Source: Alteromonas pelagimontana
Lineage (GTDB): Bacteria > Pseudomonadota > Gammaproteobacteria > Enterobacterales > Alteromonadaceae
Assembly (NCBI RefSeq): GCF_002499975.2
Contig: NZ_CP052766.1
Coordinates: 1,798,001-1,862,000 of the forward strand
Direction of reading: 5' to 3'
Length of the DNA stretch: 64,000 bases
Shown: positions 37,444 to 47,008 of the stretch, in pieces
Position numbering within the stretch: position 1 is the first letter of the stretch
Layout: each line of letters starts with the position of its first letter
Translations under genes and position numbers: made by a program
The notes under the pieces: generated by a model
The model's database searches: none
What the model was told of the DNA's origin: nothing
The model's input: the letters and a program-made list of their open reading frames with translations, nothing else

Positions 37444-38934
37444 ATGACCACTGCCATTCTCACAATCGATCAAGGCACAACATCATCACGGGCCATTATT
37501 TTTGATGAAAATTTCAAGCCGGCTTTCGCCGCCCAGCAGGAGTATCAACAATATTATCCTGCTCGCGGATGGGTAGAACACGATCCGGAAGACATCTGGG
37601 AAACCACCGTATCAGTGTGTCAGGAGGCGCTTGCAGCGGCCAGGGAAAAAGGCCTGAAAGTCGTCGGTATTGGTTTGGTCAATCAACGGGAAACCACCTT
37701 AGTCTGGGAGAAAAAAACGGGCAAACCTGTTTATAATGCAATTGTCTGGCAAGACCGCCGCACCGCCAATGCGTGTAAAGCCTTACAACAATACGAGCCA
37801 TGGATCACCGAAAAAACCGGTCTGCGGATGGACCCATACTTCTCTGCCACTAAAATAAAATGGATTTTAGACAACGTAAGTGGCGCAAGAGGGCGCGCAG
37901 CCAGAGGCGAACTGGCGTTTGGCACTGTCGATTCCTTTCTTATCTGGCGTTTAACTGGCGGTAAAACCCATGTCACTGACACCACTAACGCCAGCCGCAC
38001 CAACCTTTTTAACTTATCCACACTGCAATGGGACGAAGAACTGCTGGCGCTGTTTAATATTCCCGCCGCCATGATGCCTGAAATTCGCCACTGCGCGGAT
38101 GATTTTGGCTTAACAGAGCAACACATTCTTAGTGAATCCTTACCCATTTGCGGCGTGGCTGGCGATCAACAAGCGGCGCTTATCGGGCAAGGCTGTTTTA
38201 ATAAAGGTGAGACAAAAACTACCTTCGGAACTGGCAGTTTTGCGCTGGTAAACACCGGCGATCGGTTAACCTATTCCAGCCACAACTTGTTAACTACCGT
38301 TGCCTATACGCTTAAAGAACAAACCTGTTACGCCATTGAAGGCTCCATTTTTGTCGCAGGCGCCGCGGTACAGTGGCTGCGAGACAGTATGGGAATGTTA
38401 TCCAATGCCGCAGAATCAGAAGCCATTGCCAGCAGTGTTGCAGATGATCACGGCCTGGTTTTGGTGCCAGCCTTTACTGGCCTTGGAGCGCCGTACTGGT
38501 CTCCGCAGGCTCGCGGCGCTATTTATGGGCTCACCCGCAGCTCAACTTCCGCGCATGTAGTTAGAGCGACGCTGGAATCGGTAGCTTATCAGACTCAGGA
38601 TCTGGTTAATTCCATCAAAAGCGACAATATTCCCGTAACCTGCATGAAGGTGGATGGCGGGATGGTGCAAAATAGCTGGCTTTGTCAGTATCTTGCCGAT
38701 ACGCTGAATGTGACCGTCGTTCGCCCTGAGGTTATGGAAACAACAGCGTTGGGCGCTGCATTTTTAGCAGGATTACAACTTGGTATGCGAGAAAACCTGC
38801 ATGATTTTGCCACCCTGAATCCCACGGAAGCGCAGTTCACTTCCCGCATTGACGAGACTCTGCGGACTCAGCGCAAAAACCGTTGGAATGCGGCCGTTCA
38901 GGCGACACTTCTGATGGCAAAAGCAGAAGCATAA
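37444..38934 (+). CDS. glpK: glycerol kinase
   Basis: GlpK phosphorylates glycerol to sn-glycerol-3-phosphate in the cytoplasm. The start is ATG 37444 (CAGGAGA 9 bases upstream). An open frame runs further upstream but lacks a ribosome site. The 496-residue protein shows ILTIDQGTTSSRAIIF at the N-terminus, GLVNQRETT, WQDRRT, the FGGY signatures (YFSATKIKWILDN) and GGMVQNSWLCQYLADTL near the end. Length matches the family (about 500). No glpF or glpD is adjacent, unlike the common glpFK arrangement. Confidence 0.96.
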   Translation: MTTAILTIDQGTTSSRAIIFDENFKPAFAAQQEYQQYYPARGWVEHDPEDIWETTVSVCQEALAAAREKGLKVVGIGLVNQRETTLVWEKKTGKPVYNAIVWQDRRTANACKALQQYEPWITEKTGLRMDPYFSATKIKWILDNVSGARGRAARGELAFGTVDSFLIWRLTGGKTHVTDTTNASRTNLFNLSTLQWDEELLALFNIPAAMMPEIRHCADDFGLTEQHILSESLPICGVAGDQQAALIGQGCFNKGETKTTFGTGSFALVNTGDRLTYSSHNLLTTVAYTLKEQTCYAIEGSIFVAGAAVQWLRDSMGMLSNAAESEAIASSVADDHGLVLVPAFTGLGAPYWSPQARGAIYGLTRSSTSAHVVRATLESVAYQTQDLVNSIKSDNIPVTCMKVDGGMVQNSWLCQYLADTLNVTVVRPEVMETTALGAAFLAGLQLGMRENLHDFATLNPTEAQFTSRIDETLRTQRKNRWNAAVQATLLMAKAEA

Positions 38935-39029
38935 CGCTCAGCTTTATCAGTAGTGCCCGTTTTCAAGTTTGTGATAGCGAAGCTGAACTTGTAGGCTTGT
39001 TATATTTAAAAATAAACACAGGAACGTCA

Positions 39030-40634
39030 ATGTTAAAAACAATATTGGTATGTGCTGCCCTGCTCACTACTGCCGTGCAGGCCAACGTGGGTAAGGTGTC
39101 AGAAATTGGTGAAGCCCTTGATTTAGATCAGTACCGCCAAGAGGTAAAAACCCTTGCCAGTGACGAATTTGAAGGTCGTGCCCCGCTTTCTGCCGGTGAA
39201 AAAAAGACAATTAGTTATCTCACCAGGCAATTTAAGGAAATGGGACTAAAGCCCGCCTTTCATGGCAGCTACACCCAAAAGGTGCCGCTGGCAAAAATTA
39301 CGGCCGATCAGAACATGACGCTGAAAATTGGCGACCTTTCGCTCGACAATGGCACAGAGTTTACTGCTCGCACTCAACAGATAGCGGAAAAGATCTCACT
39401 GGATAAAAACGAGGTGGTGTTTGTCGGTTATGGCATTAACGCGCCCGAGTACAACTGGAACGATTACGCGAACGTAGACGTTAAAGGAAAAACGGTCATT
39501 GTGCTGGTAAACGACCCCGGCTTTGCCTCTAAAAAAGACGAGGATTTTTTTCAGGGTAACGCCATGACCTATTACGGTCGCTGGACTTATAAGTATGAAG
39601 AAGCAGCCCGGCAAGGTGCCAAAGCCGTGTTTATCGTGCATGAAACCATGCCCGCCGGTTATGGTTGGGGTGTAGTGCAAAACTCCAACACCAATACTAA
39701 ATTTACCCTGATTGATGACAACAACAATATGTCACAAGTTGGTGTGATGGGTTGGATGCACATGCGCGCCGCGGAAAAAGTTTTTGAAGCTGCAGATATG
39801 AACTACCGCGATATGCAAAAGGCCGCGGCCAAACCCGGATTTAAAGCGCAGCCAATGAACCTGAGCGCAAACCTCACCATGAATAACACCATAGAACGCG
39901 AAGAATCGCAAAATGTCGGCGCTATTCTTCCCGGCACAGAAAATCCAGATGAGTGGGTCGTGCTTCATGCTCACTGGGATCATTTAGGAAAAGCCATGGA
40001 GAATGGCAAAGAGGTAGTACTGAACGGCGCTGTCGACAATGCCTCTGGCGTAGCCGGCGTGCTGGAATTAGGCAGAGTATTTAAGGCCCAAAGTGAGAAG
40101 AAGCCATTTAAACGCACCCTGATGTTCAGTGCGTTTACCGCCGAAGAAACCGGGCTGATAGGCGCCGAGCATTTCGCCAAAAATCCTCCGGTTCCCACCT
40201 CGCAGATCGTGGGCTTTTTAAATATTGATGGTATGAACGTGAACGATGGGGTGGATTACGTACTGCAATATGGTGGCGGCGTATCAGAGCTGGACACTTA
40301 TGTAGAAAACACCGCGAAGAAACAGGGACGTTCTGTTAAAGCGGATCCTCGCCCCCAAAATGGCCTTTTCTTCCGTTCCGATCATTTTGCTCTGGCCCGT
40401 GAAGGCGTGCCGTCTGTGCTATTTATGAGCCTGGGCGATACCGACCCTTCGTTTATCGCCAACAAATATCATAAAAGCGGAGACGACTATTTTGCCAGTT
40501 GGACGCTTGGCGGCGTAAAGCAGGATTTGGATCTTATTGGGCAGATTATGGCTGAACTGGCGAATAACGGCGATTGGCCGCAGTGGACAACAGATTCTGA
40601 ATTTAAACAAAAACGCCAGGAGCAACGGCCGTAG
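39030..40634 (+). CDS. M28-family zinc peptidase, exported
   Basis: The 534-residue protein starts at ATG 39030 (AGGAA 5-6 bases upstream) with a signal peptide (cleavage about VQA-NVG). A PA-type insert domain (about 120-300) sits inside an M28 catalytic domain. The metal ligands are visible: HAHWDHLG (first His), GAVDNASGVAG (bridging Asp), FTAEETGLIGAEHF (Glu pair), LNIDGM (Asp) and RSDHFALA (final His). M28 aminopeptidases remove N-terminal residues. With the M1 enzyme upstream in the window it would add to periplasmic peptide use. Confidence 0.9.
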   Translation: MLKTILVCAALLTTAVQANVGKVSEIGEALDLDQYRQEVKTLASDEFEGRAPLSAGEKKTISYLTRQFKEMGLKPAFHGSYTQKVPLAKITADQNMTLKIGDLSLDNGTEFTARTQQIAEKISLDKNEVVFVGYGINAPEYNWNDYANVDVKGKTVIVLVNDPGFASKKDEDFFQGNAMTYYGRWTYKYEEAARQGAKAVFIVHETMPAGYGWGVVQNSNTNTKFTLIDDNNNMSQVGVMGWMHMRAAEKVFEAADMNYRDMQKAAAKPGFKAQPMNLSANLTMNNTIEREESQNVGAILPGTENPDEWVVLHAHWDHLGKAMENGKEVVLNGAVDNASGVAGVLELGRVFKAQSEKKPFKRTLMFSAFTAEETGLIGAEHFAKNPPVPTSQIVGFLNIDGMNVNDGVDYVLQYGGGVSELDTYVENTAKKQGRSVKADPRPQNGLFFRSDHFALAREGVPSVLFMSLGDTDPSFIANKYHKSGDDYFASWTLGGVKQDLDLIGQIMAELANNGDWPQWTTDSEFKQKRQEQRP

Positions 40635-40723
40635 CCGCTCGCTATTGCAGTTGAAATAACCGGTTCAAAGATGAGCTGTCGTTACAGTTAAGGGCAGCAC
40701 GGAAAGTGGCTGACTGTCTCTTT

Positions 40724-40754
40724 ATGCTATTCCACACTGTTGTGTGGAATAGCA
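40724..40754 (+). terminator. terminator hairpin after M28 peptidase gene
   Basis: The 13-base arms ATGCTATTCCACA and TGTGGAATAGCAT are perfectly paired and followed by TATTATCTTTT. It lies about 90 bases past the stop codon. Confidence 0.75.
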
Positions 40755-40922
40755 TTATTATCTTTTGCACTCAATACGTTCCTCAGTTCTTTTCATAAAG
40801 CCCGCTTTTCCCGGCCAAAAATTATTGTATTGTGAGCGATGCTGCGCCACTATTTCGCAAATGAGCAGAGACAGCACAATGGCTTATGCAGCGTCTTAAA
40901 ACCGGCACAACAAGGATACTTC

Positions 40923-42794
40923 ATGTCGTATGATTTTGGTTCTCAGACATTAGGAATTAATAACCCTTTTAAGACCGAGGGGAAATTTCGCGCCGCAAGT
41001 GGCGCGCTTCTGTTTTTAGCGGGTTTGATCCCGCTTTTCAACGTCAGCTCGTCATTGAAAACCGAGCCGGTGTTAGGATACACCTACGCCATATTAGGTT
41101 TTATTTTACTCGCAGCAGGTAGCCGCCATTTAGGGGTGGGGTTGTTTCAGTTGTTCCGCTACTTCGTCGGACGTTCCGTACCCACTTCTCTAGCGTTTAA
41201 TCGCTCGCGTTCAGAATCAGATACCGCAAACGCTGAGAAAAAGGCGCTGCTGTACGACGACGATCAACTTCACTCCATGTTAATGGGGAGAAAAAACACC
41301 ACTTTTGCTGAGCCGGTGGGCTGGGTGGCTCGCCTTATCCATAGCGTATTTCCTAATCTCACTTTTTTGCCTTACCCTATTCGTCACATTGGCCAGGAAG
41401 TCGGCGCCATGGCAATCAATTTCGCCACCGCCTTTATTTCTTACCTTATTGTATTTTTCGTTGTTTCTACCGGTCTGGCCGGCATTGTAGTGCAGGAAAT
41501 CGCCACGCCTGCTCTTTCGCTGTTGTTGCTGATTTATCTTGTTATTTCATGGCGACGCTCGGCTGCTGCATTAAGTACAGTGACCGAAACCCATATGCAT
41601 TCATCCGCCGGCGCGTCTTTTGGCACATTGATAGCCATGAGTATTCTTATTCCTGTCATCATTGGATTTGGTCTGGACGAATTCACCGGCTGGACAGCGC
41701 AGGAGGTATCCGAATTTACCGACGGCCTGTCGCTTTTTTCTGCGTGGCCGAATCTGGGGCTGTTACTGGTTGCCACTCTCATTGTTATCGGCACCATAAT
41801 TCCGCCTTTAAAGAAGCGGGCGAAAGGCGTTACGCCGTCTACCGATGTCAGCGAGTATCGCGATAATATGCAGGAGAATGTTCATCCCAATGAGATATTC
41901 ATTAATATTGAAAACATCGTTTTAGCAAATCGCCGGTATAAAGAAATACCCAACCGCATTTACCGTGAGTTTGATCCAAAGCTCATTGAACAAGCCGAGG
42001 GTAAAGGCGCGTTTAAAGGTGAGCTTCTTGTTGAAACCCAGCCGCAATTAGCTTTAGACGACGAAAAACTACCCAGCCGCGGGCAAAAAATACTGCTAAC
42101 AGGGGCTGCGCAAATAGCGCTGCTCCTTGGCTATGTATTTTTCGTGCTGCTGGCGCTGAACATCGCCGATATTATTAGCTATTTCCTGGCGTTGCCAGGG
42201 CCGCTTTTAAGTAAACAAACGCTATTGACTATGCTACCGCTGTTAAACGACGTATTGGTATCGCTGTTCGCATGGCTAACTTTCCAGGCGGCGGCCAAGA
42301 TGCTAAATAATGCTTCACACATATTCTGGGGAGAATTGCAGTTTTCTTCACTGTTGATGTATATGAAAACCGAAGGCACTTATACCGAATCCCGCATTTC
42401 TACCGGTATGGCAATTCACGATTCCACCCGTTCAGAAAACGTTGTAGTGCGTTCTTCTATTACTCCCTGGATTATTACCACGCGCCTTCTCACCAGTATC
42501 TTTGCCACCAGCGGCAGCGGTAATTTAGAAAGCCCGCGTTTCATTATGGGAATGATGAAAAATGACGATGAGATGGAAAAAATTAAAACCGAGTTGAAGT
42601 CTTTCTTGCGTGGCAGGGAGTCGATAGCGTCGATTACCAATGAAGGCGATTTGCAAAATGCCAGCACCATTCATCAGGTTAATCAGCAGACTCGCGCCAT
42701 TCCCATCCAAGAAGCTGAGGTAGAAAAACTCAACGTTCGCGATAACGACGCTGCGGGCTTTTTGCGCAACAACGATGCTGATGGTAAAAAGTAA
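40923..42794 (+). CDS. polytopic membrane protein of unknown function
   Basis: The protein has 623 residues from ATG 40923; the longer frame to 40839 lacks a ribosome site. I do not recognise the family. Hydrophobic segments appear at about residues 20-35, 48-75, 155-205 (two or three), 235-255, 275-295, 390-425 and 435-470, so roughly eight helices in two groups are split by a soluble loop of about 100 residues (300-395). The last 150 residues are soluble and include GELQFSSLLMYMKTEGTYTE and RSENVVVRSSITPW. It is transcribed alone, and a perfect 14-bp stem follows. It could be an integral-membrane assembly or transport protein, but no catalytic motif is visible. Confidence 0.7.
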   Translation: MSYDFGSQTLGINNPFKTEGKFRAASGALLFLAGLIPLFNVSSSLKTEPVLGYTYAILGFILLAAGSRHLGVGLFQLFRYFVGRSVPTSLAFNRSRSESDTANAEKKALLYDDDQLHSMLMGRKNTTFAEPVGWVARLIHSVFPNLTFLPYPIRHIGQEVGAMAINFATAFISYLIVFFVVSTGLAGIVVQEIATPALSLLLLIYLVISWRRSAAALSTVTETHMHSSAGASFGTLIAMSILIPVIIGFGLDEFTGWTAQEVSEFTDGLSLFSAWPNLGLLLVATLIVIGTIIPPLKKRAKGVTPSTDVSEYRDNMQENVHPNEIFINIENIVLANRRYKEIPNRIYREFDPKLIEQAEGKGAFKGELLVETQPQLALDDEKLPSRGQKILLTGAAQIALLLGYVFFVLLALNIADIISYFLALPGPLLSKQTLLTMLPLLNDVLVSLFAWLTFQAAAKMLNNASHIFWGELQFSSLLMYMKTEGTYTESRISTGMAIHDSTRSENVVVRSSITPWIITTRLLTSIFATSGSGNLESPRFIMGMMKNDDEMEKIKTELKSFLRGRESIASITNEGDLQNASTIHQVNQQTRAIPIQEAEVEKLNVRDNDAAGFLRNNDADGKK

Positions 42795-42835
42795 GCGTAA
42801 ATATTTAGTTAGCGTAAAAGCAATTTGAATGAGCA

Positions 42836-42872
42836 TGAGCCAGTGTTAGCGTTCGTGCCTAACACTGGCTCA
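42836..42872. terminator. bidirectional hairpin between convergent genes
   Basis: TGAGCCAGTGTTAG and CTAACACTGGCTCA form a perfect 14-bp stem with a 9-nt loop between the unknown membrane gene and pntB, which converge here. There is no long T tract, but the stem is strong in both directions. Confidence 0.65.
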
Positions 42873-42952
42873 GCGTTCATTTTAGCTGCGGCTCATTTAA
42901 CTATTGCAACGTACCAATAGAAGCTGGCTTTAACAGGTAGGTCTGAGCGGCC

Positions 42953-44344
42953 TTAGGCCACATCAGCGAACTCGCGCACAATGCTGTTAATGGTATCTTT
43001 TGCATCGCCAAGCACCATGCGGGTGTTGTCTTTAAAAAATAAGGGGTTATCTACGCCAGCAAAACCTGCGGCGGCGGAGCGTTTTAGTACAAACACGCTG
43101 TTTGCCCGATAGGCTTCAATGACAGGCATTCCATAAATTGGACTACCTTTCATTTCTTTTGCCGCTGGATTCACCACGTCGTTTGCGCCTATCACGATAA
43201 CCACGTCATAATTTTCCATCCGCGGGTTAACGTCGTCCATTTCGTAAAGCTGATCGTACGGCACATCCGCTTCTGCCAATAGCACGTTCATGTGACCGGG
43301 CATGCGTCCAGCCACCGGATGAATAGCATATTCTACGGTGCAGCCGTTATCTTCAAGCAGGCTTTGTAGCTCTCTCACCGCATGTTGCGCTTGCGCTACC
43401 GCCATGCCATAGCCAGGCACCACCAGCACAGCCTGCGCCGCTTCCAATACATAAAATGCATCTTGCGCCGCCAATACCTTGACTTCCCCTTGAATCTGCT
43501 CGCCTGCTTCTACAGGTTTAGCAAAACCTGAAAGCAACACATTCATCAACGAACGGTTCATTGCCTTACACATTATGTTGGTAAGAATCAGACCTGACGC
43601 GCCTACTAATAATCCGGTAACAATCAAAATGGTGTTTCCCACCGCCAGCCCGGCTGCTGTGGCAGCAACTCCCGAATAGCTGTTGAGCAACGCGATAACC
43701 ACCGGCATATCCGCTCCGCCAATAGAAACAGTTGCCAATAAGCCGAAGCTAATAGATAACAAAATGGCCAGGTATAACCACATCGGTTGCTGTGGCTGCG
43801 TGATGAATAAGTATCCAACCACAACAAAAGCTAAAAGGTGAAGCACACTGAGTTCCCGCAATCCGGTAAAAATTATCGCTTTTGCTGACATTTTTCCGGA
43901 AAGCTTTCCCCATGCTACCAGCGAACCCGAGAAAGTAACGCCTCCAATAAGCACTGTAAGAAATACGGTGGTAAACAAGAAGGTATCAGACCACTGTGCA
44001 CTGGCAGCATTCAGACTGCTAACCGTGGCCCAACCCAATAATAAAGAAGCCGCCCCGCCGAAGCCGTTGAATAACGATACCATCTGTGGCATTTGCGTCA
44101 TCTCAACCCGTTTGGCTTTCCACATACCAATAGCTCCGCCAAGTACAAAGCCAAGCAGTATCCACTGATAGCTGATTATCTGCCTGTCGAGCAATGTAAC
44201 GACAACGGCGACTAACATACCCACAGCTGATATAGCATTACCTTTGCGCGCTGTTGAAGGATGACTTAGCAATTTAAGACCTAGAATAAAAAGCGCGGCA
44301 GCTACCACATACGCAAGATTGGTAATAAGTTCGATACTGGTCAC
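42953..44344 (-). CDS. pntB: proton-translocating NAD(P) transhydrogenase, beta subunit
   Basis: PntB holds the NADP-binding domain III and most of the membrane domain II of the transhydrogenase, which uses the proton gradient to reduce NADP with NADH. The 463-residue protein has about nine membrane helices. The cytosolic domain then shows VLVVPGYGMAVAQAQHAV, HPVAGRMPGHMNVLLAEA and IVIGANDVVNPAA, standard NADP contacts. It starts with a GTG overlapping the pntAB stop (GTGA), so the two are coupled. It is the last gene of the pntAA-pntAB-pntB operon. Confidence 0.97.
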   Translation of the reverse strand: MTSIELITNLAYVVAAALFILGLKLLSHPSTARKGNAISAVGMLVAVVVTLLDRQIISYQWILLGFVLGGAIGMWKAKRVEMTQMPQMVSLFNGFGGAASLLLGWATVSSLNAASAQWSDTFLFTTVFLTVLIGGVTFSGSLVAWGKLSGKMSAKAIIFTGLRELSVLHLLAFVVVGYLFITQPQQPMWLYLAILLSISFGLLATVSIGGADMPVVIALLNSYSGVAATAAGLAVGNTILIVTGLLVGASGLILTNIMCKAMNRSLMNVLLSGFAKPVEAGEQIQGEVKVLAAQDAFYVLEAAQAVLVVPGYGMAVAQAQHAVRELQSLLEDNGCTVEYAIHPVAGRMPGHMNVLLAEADVPYDQLYEMDDVNPRMENYDVVIVIGANDVVNPAAKEMKGSPIYGMPVIEAYRANSVFVLKRSAAAGFAGVDNPLFFKDNTRMVLGDAKDTINSIVREFADVA

Positions 44345-44640
44345 TTTGCACTCCCCGCTTTATTTGTTTTCTTTTTGAACATTCCTAACATACGATCCGT
44401 TACCAGATAGCCGCCGACCACATTAATGCTTGCTAAGGTTACCGCCGCGGTACCCAGCAGCATGGTTAACCAGTCATTATTGGAACCGGACGCGGCTAAA
44501 GCCCCTACCAGCGTAATGCCAGAGATAGCATTTGAGCCAGACATGAGCGGCGTATGCAGCGTAGCGGGAACTTTGCGAATTAATTCAAAACCCAGAAAAG
44601 CCGCCAGCAATACAATAAATAACAAATACATCATTTCCAT
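44341..44640 (-). CDS. pntAB: NAD(P) transhydrogenase alpha subunit, membrane part
   Basis: This 99-residue protein has three hydrophobic segments and matches the membrane end of PntA as a separate chain (RKVPATLHTPLMSGSNAISGI is the hallmark, here with KVPATLHTPLMSGSNAISG). In E. coli this part is fused to PntA; the split form is common in alphaproteobacteria and marine gammaproteobacteria. It lies two bases from the pntAA stop and overlaps pntB. Confidence 0.95.
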   Translation of the reverse strand: MEMMYLLFIVLLAAFLGFELIRKVPATLHTPLMSGSNAISGITLVGALAASGSNNDWLTMLLGTAAVTLASINVVGGYLVTDRMLGMFKKKTNKAGSAK

Positions 44641-44642
44641 TT

Positions 44643-45797
44643 TTAGGCTCCTGAGTAAGCGTTTTTCAGCATCTCGTTGATAATGCTGCCGTTGTGGGTA
44701 ATGACACTGTGGGCAAGAATGTCATCATCTAAATTTACGTTAAATGATTGCGTACCCTCGTCGTAGAACTCTTGAATAAGATTCAACAGATTATTGGCGT
44801 ACATATCAGTGGCATCTTTTGCTACCCGCTGGCTCCAGTTGCCGGTGCCGATAACAGTAACGCCATGCACATGCGTAATTTCGCCTGCAATCGATCCTTC
44901 CACGTTGCCGCCAGAAAGCGCAGCCATATCAACTACCACACTGCCAGGCTTCATAAGCGAAAGGGTTTCTTTACTGATAAGCAATGGTGGACGACGTCCG
45001 AATAACTGAGCAGTGGTAATTACGATGTCTGCAGCGGCAATAGCGTCGCGCTGCGCGTCCTGTTGTTTCGCTTTTTGTTCTTCCGTAAGGGCTTGGGCAT
45101 AGCCATCTTTCGTCTGACCTGTTTCGCCAATATCGATTTTCAGGAACTTACCGCCTAAAGACTCAACCTGTTCCGCCACAACCGCACGCGTGTCGTAGGC
45201 CATTACGCTGGCGCCTAAACGTTTTGCTGTCGCAATTGCCTGCAAACCCGCCACACCCGCGCCAATAACAAATACTTTAGCGGGCTTGATGGTGCCTGAC
45301 GGTGTCATCATCATTGGCAAAATGGCGGGGAGATGATTGGCAGCCTGCAGCATCATTACATAACCAGCCAGGCTGGCTTGAGAGCTGAGAGCATCCATTT
45401 TTTGCGCGCGGGATGAGCGCGGGATCATTTCCACTGATAAAGTAGTTAGCTGTTGATTAGCAAGACTCTCTACGGCAGCTTGCTGGAAAAAGGGATCAAT
45501 ATGCCCAACCACAATCGCCCCCGCCTTCATCTTAGCGACATGTTCAGGAAAAGGCCGGTTAACACACAGCAGCATATCTATTTCAGGCAACGCCGCTGCG
45601 GGCTCATCAATCATCGTTGCGCCTGCATCAATATAATCGCCATTGCTGTAGCCGGAAAGAATTCCCGCACCGCGTTCTATGTGCAAAGAAATTCCTTTTT
45701 TTACCATTCGTTTAGCTGCGCCAGGAGACACTGCGCAACGCTTTTCAACATGTTGCGAGTTCTGTCGCTTTCCCTCATTTAACACCAGTACTTCCAA
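44643..45797 (-). CDS. pntAA: NAD(P) transhydrogenase alpha subunit, NAD-binding part
   Basis: Domain I of the transhydrogenase binds NAD(H) in the cytosol. The start is TTG 45797, with AAGGAG 9 bases upstream. A longer open frame to 45887 has no ribosome site and would add about 30 residues before the conserved start (EKRCAVSPGAAKRM near the N-terminus). The resulting 384 residues fit the family. It shows the Rossmann motif VIGAGVAGLQAIATAKRLGA and VDMAALSGGNVEGS. A 14-bp palindrome lies 92 bases upstream of this start and is shared with the pectin genes. Confidence 0.95.
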   Translation of the reverse strand: MEVLVLNEGKRQNSQHVEKRCAVSPGAAKRMVKKGISLHIERGAGILSGYSNGDYIDAGATMIDEPAAALPEIDMLLCVNRPFPEHVAKMKAGAIVVGHIDPFFQQAAVESLANQQLTTLSVEMIPRSSRAQKMDALSSQASLAGYVMMLQAANHLPAILPMMMTPSGTIKPAKVFVIGAGVAGLQAIATAKRLGASVMAYDTRAVVAEQVESLGGKFLKIDIGETGQTKDGYAQALTEEQKAKQQDAQRDAIAAADIVITTAQLFGRRPPLLISKETLSLMKPGSVVVDMAALSGGNVEGSIAGEITHVHGVTVIGTGNWSQRVAKDATDMYANNLLNLIQEFYDEGTQSFNVNLDDDILAHSVITHNGSIINEMLKNAYSGA

Positions 45798-45888
45798 CTT
45801 TCTATTCTCCTTGGTTGGTCTAACGAACCACGCTCTACCACGCAGTATGGGCTGATCGTCACTATTGTTAGGCGAATGTAATATCAAA

Positions 45889-45902
45889 TGCCACCGGTGG
45901 CA
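45889..45902. promoter_or_regulatory. palindromic operator candidate, site 1 (pnt side)
   Basis: TGCCACCGGTGGCA is a perfect 14-bp palindrome in an AT-rich stretch, 92 bases upstream of the pntAA start. The same sequence recurs at 48410-48423 and with one change at 46186-46199. The odd-step centre (CCGG) and perfect symmetry suit a dimeric regulator of LacI type or similar. Being on the pnt side of the divergent region, it may control pnt or act with site 2 by looping. Confidence 0.7.
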
Positions 45903-46255
45903 AATAATATTTATATATCGTTATATTATAAAGAATGACTAAAATAAATACATTGTGGAGAGGAAGCATGGGCTCAGCTACCTCTTTTGCGAAGGCATCA
46001 ATGCAGAGTTTTGATTAAAGCAATGAAATAAAAGAAGGCATTTAAACCATCACCTTCCCACCAACAATGGCGCACGTCCGCGCCGTTAAAGACATGTTTC
46101 GTGAAGTAGACGATGATCGTAGTGAATGGCCACACTACGGCAGTTGAAACACGCTCCTCCACCAGCACACCTAAAGGAAATAAACTGCCACCGGTAGCAT
46201 TATGTTTATTTTATGTTAATATTTGTGGGGATGTTTTTTAGTACCGGGCGAGAAA
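45903..46255. other. divergent control region pnt / pectin regulator, 353 bp
   Basis: The region contains palindrome site 2 and an AT-rich promoter-like zone at 45905-45950. The middle (46015-46160) looks coding-like in short pieces on both strands: plus strand MAHVRAVKDMFREVDDD, ending at a TGA; minus strand a tail like amidohydrolase C-termini (IVGGKVMV before TAA). Neither has an intact gene around it. It may be a decayed gene end. Confidence 0.35.
46186..46199. promoter_or_regulatory. palindromic operator candidate, site 2 (regulator-lyase side)
   Basis: TGCCACCGGTAGCA is one base off the perfect palindrome. It lies 57 bases upstream of the IclR-family gene start, 297 bases from site 1. 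AAAGGAAATAAAC precedes it. The position is right for control of the regulator-pectate lyase transcript. Confidence 0.65.
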
Positions 46256-47008
46256 ATGGAGCGTTATTTAATTCCGAGTGTATTTCAGGCAATTCAACTC
46301 TGCGATTTATTAGCGAAAGAAGTTAACGGACTGAGCGCGGCAGACATAGAAGAAGCCCTCTCCTTACCACAATCTACGGTATTCAGGTTATTAAGAACGC
46401 TGATCAGTGAACGGGTGGTTCAGAAACGCGGTAAGCGGTATTTCCACGGTAATCGGATTTATGAGATCAGCGCAACCAATGCTGAGGGGCGGTATCTGCA
46501 GCGCTTACTGGCTCCCGCCGTCGCGTCGCTGTTGGCAAATTGTGACTGTAGTGTAATTGTATCGGTTCCCAGTGAATTCAGCGCATTTATTATTGATGTA
46601 ATAGACAGAAGCCCTAATCGAATTTCTTCTTTTCGGCCTGGTACTCGACTCTCCCTGCTTGATTCTGCGCCTGGGCACGTCATGCTGGCGTACCATCCCG
46701 ATTTCACTGATAGTAACTTTAAAAGTACTATGAGGGATAAATTAACCCCGCCTTTCGATTCCAGCCTGGCTTTAAAACATCGCACACAAACCTGTACCCG
46801 AGGATTCGCGATAAGTTATTTTCACCCCAATAATACCACGATGCTGGCGATACCGGTTTTCATTCATCACGGGGAGCTAGCGGCCATTTTAGCCATTGAG
46901 CTGCCTAACGTAGAACGAGACACTCAGGTACTGCAGACGTGGGGAAACAAACTCAAGATGGTTGCCCGTCTGGCGTCAGCTTCAACTAAAACAGAGAAAG
47001 TCGTATGA
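46256..47008 (+). CDS. IclR-family transcriptional regulator (KdgR-like context)
   Basis: The 250-residue protein starts at ATG 46256; the ribosome site is weak, and a TTG at 46223 is an alternative. The N-terminal IclR winged helix is clear (AIQLCDLLAKEVNGLSAADI, then LPQSTVFRLLRTLISE), and an effector-binding GAF-like domain fills residues 75-245 (FRPGTRLSLLDSAPGHVMLAY). Its last bases overlap the pectate lyase start (ATGA). KdgR, the classical pectin repressor, is of this family and senses 2-keto-3-deoxygluconate, so a pectin-breakdown signal is the likely ligand. Whether it binds the 14-bp palindromes is unknown. Confidence 0.82.
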   Translation: MERYLIPSVFQAIQLCDLLAKEVNGLSAADIEEALSLPQSTVFRLLRTLISERVVQKRGKRYFHGNRIYEISATNAEGRYLQRLLAPAVASLLANCDCSVIVSVPSEFSAFIIDVIDRSPNRISSFRPGTRLSLLDSAPGHVMLAYHPDFTDSNFKSTMRDKLTPPFDSSLALKHRTQTCTRGFAISYFHPNNTTMLAIPVFIHHGELAAILAIELPNVERDTQVLQTWGNKLKMVARLASASTKTEKVV

